Assembly (NCBI RefSeq): GCF_030348765.1
Contig: NZ_JAUCEU010000007.1
Coordinates: 4,337,501 to 4,401,500 of the forward strand
Source of the DNA: Neobacillus sp. CF12
GTDB taxonomy: Bacteria > Bacillota > Bacilli > Bacillales > Cytobacillaceae
Direction of reading: 5' to 3'
Length of the DNA stretch: 64,000 bases
The notes beneath the pieces are model-generated. The model was not told the origin of the DNA. It ran no database searches and worked only from the letters and a program-made list of their open reading frames with translations. Each line of letters begins with the position of its first letter. The first letter of the stretch is position 1. The position numbers and the translations under genes were made by a program. This document shows positions 63,192 through 64,000 of the stretch, piece by piece.

Positions 63192-63372
63192 AATCGTTTG
63201 ATTAAAATAATTATTGTCTTAAATCGTCTACGATTGTAACAATCTAACCCTTGATGATGAATTTTGGAACTTACATTTAGGAAAGGAATCTTGTCCTCGA
63301 CAAAAAATTTCCCGGAAAACAATTCAAAATTCGTTTTTTTAAAGGGGGTAAGGCTGTTTTAATCAAACGATT
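63192..63372. repeat. 181-bp interval bounded by 16-bp perfect inverted repeats
   Basis: AATCGTTTGATTAAAA at 63192-63207 and its exact inverse TTTTAATCAAACGATT at 63357-63372 enclose AT-rich sequence without an open frame. It could be a MITE remnant or two copies of an operator. Confidence 0.5.
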
Positions 63373-63429
63373 AATTGGATAGATGGTTAGCAGACTTTGT
63401 CGGAAAGGGGTGTATGTTGACCAATGTTA

Positions 63430-63993
63430 TCATGCTCCAAACTCTATTCCGGACAGTAAATAAGGAATGGCTGGTTTAATAAATTCTTCCGGCGGGATTT
63501 TCATCCCCATACGCTTCCATTCTACAGAAGCCCCGTAAATCCCCCAACTTAGTATGACAGCATTAAGTTTTAATGCCTCATCTTCTGCTGTTGCATTTTG
63601 ATTTCCGAACATTTTGTAAAAAATCATTTCAAGCTGTTCTCGAATAATTCGGGCAATGGTATCTTCGTATCCTCGATGACAACGATTGGATAAAGACTTT
63701 TGAAAATTGGTGACCGCTATGAAAATATGAACGAACGCTTCTTCATTAAGAATGTCATTCTTATAGAAATCCCTATTCAAATTAACTAACAAAACTTCTG
63801 ATAATGCCTTCTCTAATAAGTCATAGATATCTTCAAAATGATAATAAAATGTGGCACGATTTATCATTGCCTCAGTTGTAATATCTTTTACGGTAATATC
63901 CTTAAATTCTTTTTTAGCAGAAAGTTCAATGAATGAATCCATAATTAATCTGCGGGTACGGAGAACTCGAGGATCGGTCTTTGATTGAGTCAT
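63430..63993 (-). CDS. TetR-family transcriptional regulator
   Basis: A 187-aa regulator. The N-terminal HTH (TRRLIMDSFIELSAKKEFKDITVKDITTEAMINRATFYYHFEDIYDLLEKAL, about 13-64) is clear, and the all-helical C-terminus is of the TetR_C_33 type. The ATG start is at 63991-63993, with only 7 bases of the window beyond, so the promoter cannot be seen. The target is unknown; the neighbouring permease is a candidate. Confidence 0.85.
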   Translation of the reverse strand: MTQSKTDPRVLRTRRLIMDSFIELSAKKEFKDITVKDITTEAMINRATFYYHFEDIYDLLEKALSEVLLVNLNRDFYKNDILNEEAFVHIFIAVTNFQKSLSNRCHRGYEDTIARIIREQLEMIFYKMFGNQNATAEDEALKLNAVILSWGIYGASVEWKRMGMKIPPEEFIKPAIPYLLSGIEFGA

Positions 63994-64000
63994 TTTGTAA

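Overview
The window looks like chromosome of a low-GC, endospore-forming Bacillaceae bacterium (Bacillus/Neobacillus-like). The evidence is strong AGGAGG-type ribosome binding sites, frequent TTG and GTG starts, T-tailed hairpin terminators, cre-like CcpA sites, LytS/YesN-type two-component genes, a sporulation-type sensor kinase and an HPr-kinase paralogue. No rRNA, tRNA, CRISPR array or prophage was seen. The genus is inference.

Layout. 1-9 kb: an HPr-kinase paralogue with altered signature residues, a YjdF-type membrane protein, an orphan sensor kinase, an M20 amidohydrolase, a decayed diguanylate cyclase, a DUF4253 protein and an endonuclease-wHTH protein. 9-16 kb: a giant secreted amylopullulanase whose LPNTA sortase anchor has been cut off by a frameshift and a stop, with LacI-type operators upstream, and an SDR. 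16-18 kb: a secreted metalloprotease. 18.6-29 kb: a sugar module made of a three-component sensor (binding protein, LytS-like kinase, AraC-type regulator), a ribose-type ABC importer, a PfkB kinase, a class II aldolase and a D-lyxose-isomerase-like cupin. 29-33 kb: a PgaC-like glycosyltransferase, an acetolactate-synthase-like enzyme, and a REP-associated tyrosine transposase (RAYT) between two REP palindromes.

33-40 kb: a surface module with a DUF4956 membrane protein, a VTC polyphosphate-polymerase-like protein, an OmpR/EnvZ-type pair and a Cthe_2159-like carbohydrate-binding lipoprotein. The VTC operon and the lipoprotein gene carry the same 11-bp-period direct repeat upstream, which suggests one regulon. 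40-54 kb: a phosphonate module with a PhnPP-like PHP phosphodiesterase, a hexapeptide acetyltransferase, a HAD-like protein, a GntR/UTRA regulator, phnGHIJK-M-L and the phnDCEE importer. 54-64 kb: a REP-truncated membrane gene, a pair of coiled-coil proteins, a lipoprotein, an NTF2-like protein, an M29 aminopeptidase, effector-binding and VOC proteins, a divergent pair of uncharacterised genes, a uracil-permease-family transporter and a TetR regulator.

The most unusual features are the dispersed REP family (ten copies or half-copies from 30.5 to 60.4 kb) with its probable transposase, the VTC/DUF4956/Cthe_2159 module with its repeated operator, the lyxose-type catabolic operon, and the coiled-coil pair at 54.6-56.4 kb. 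All functions are inferred from sequence recognition without database searches.
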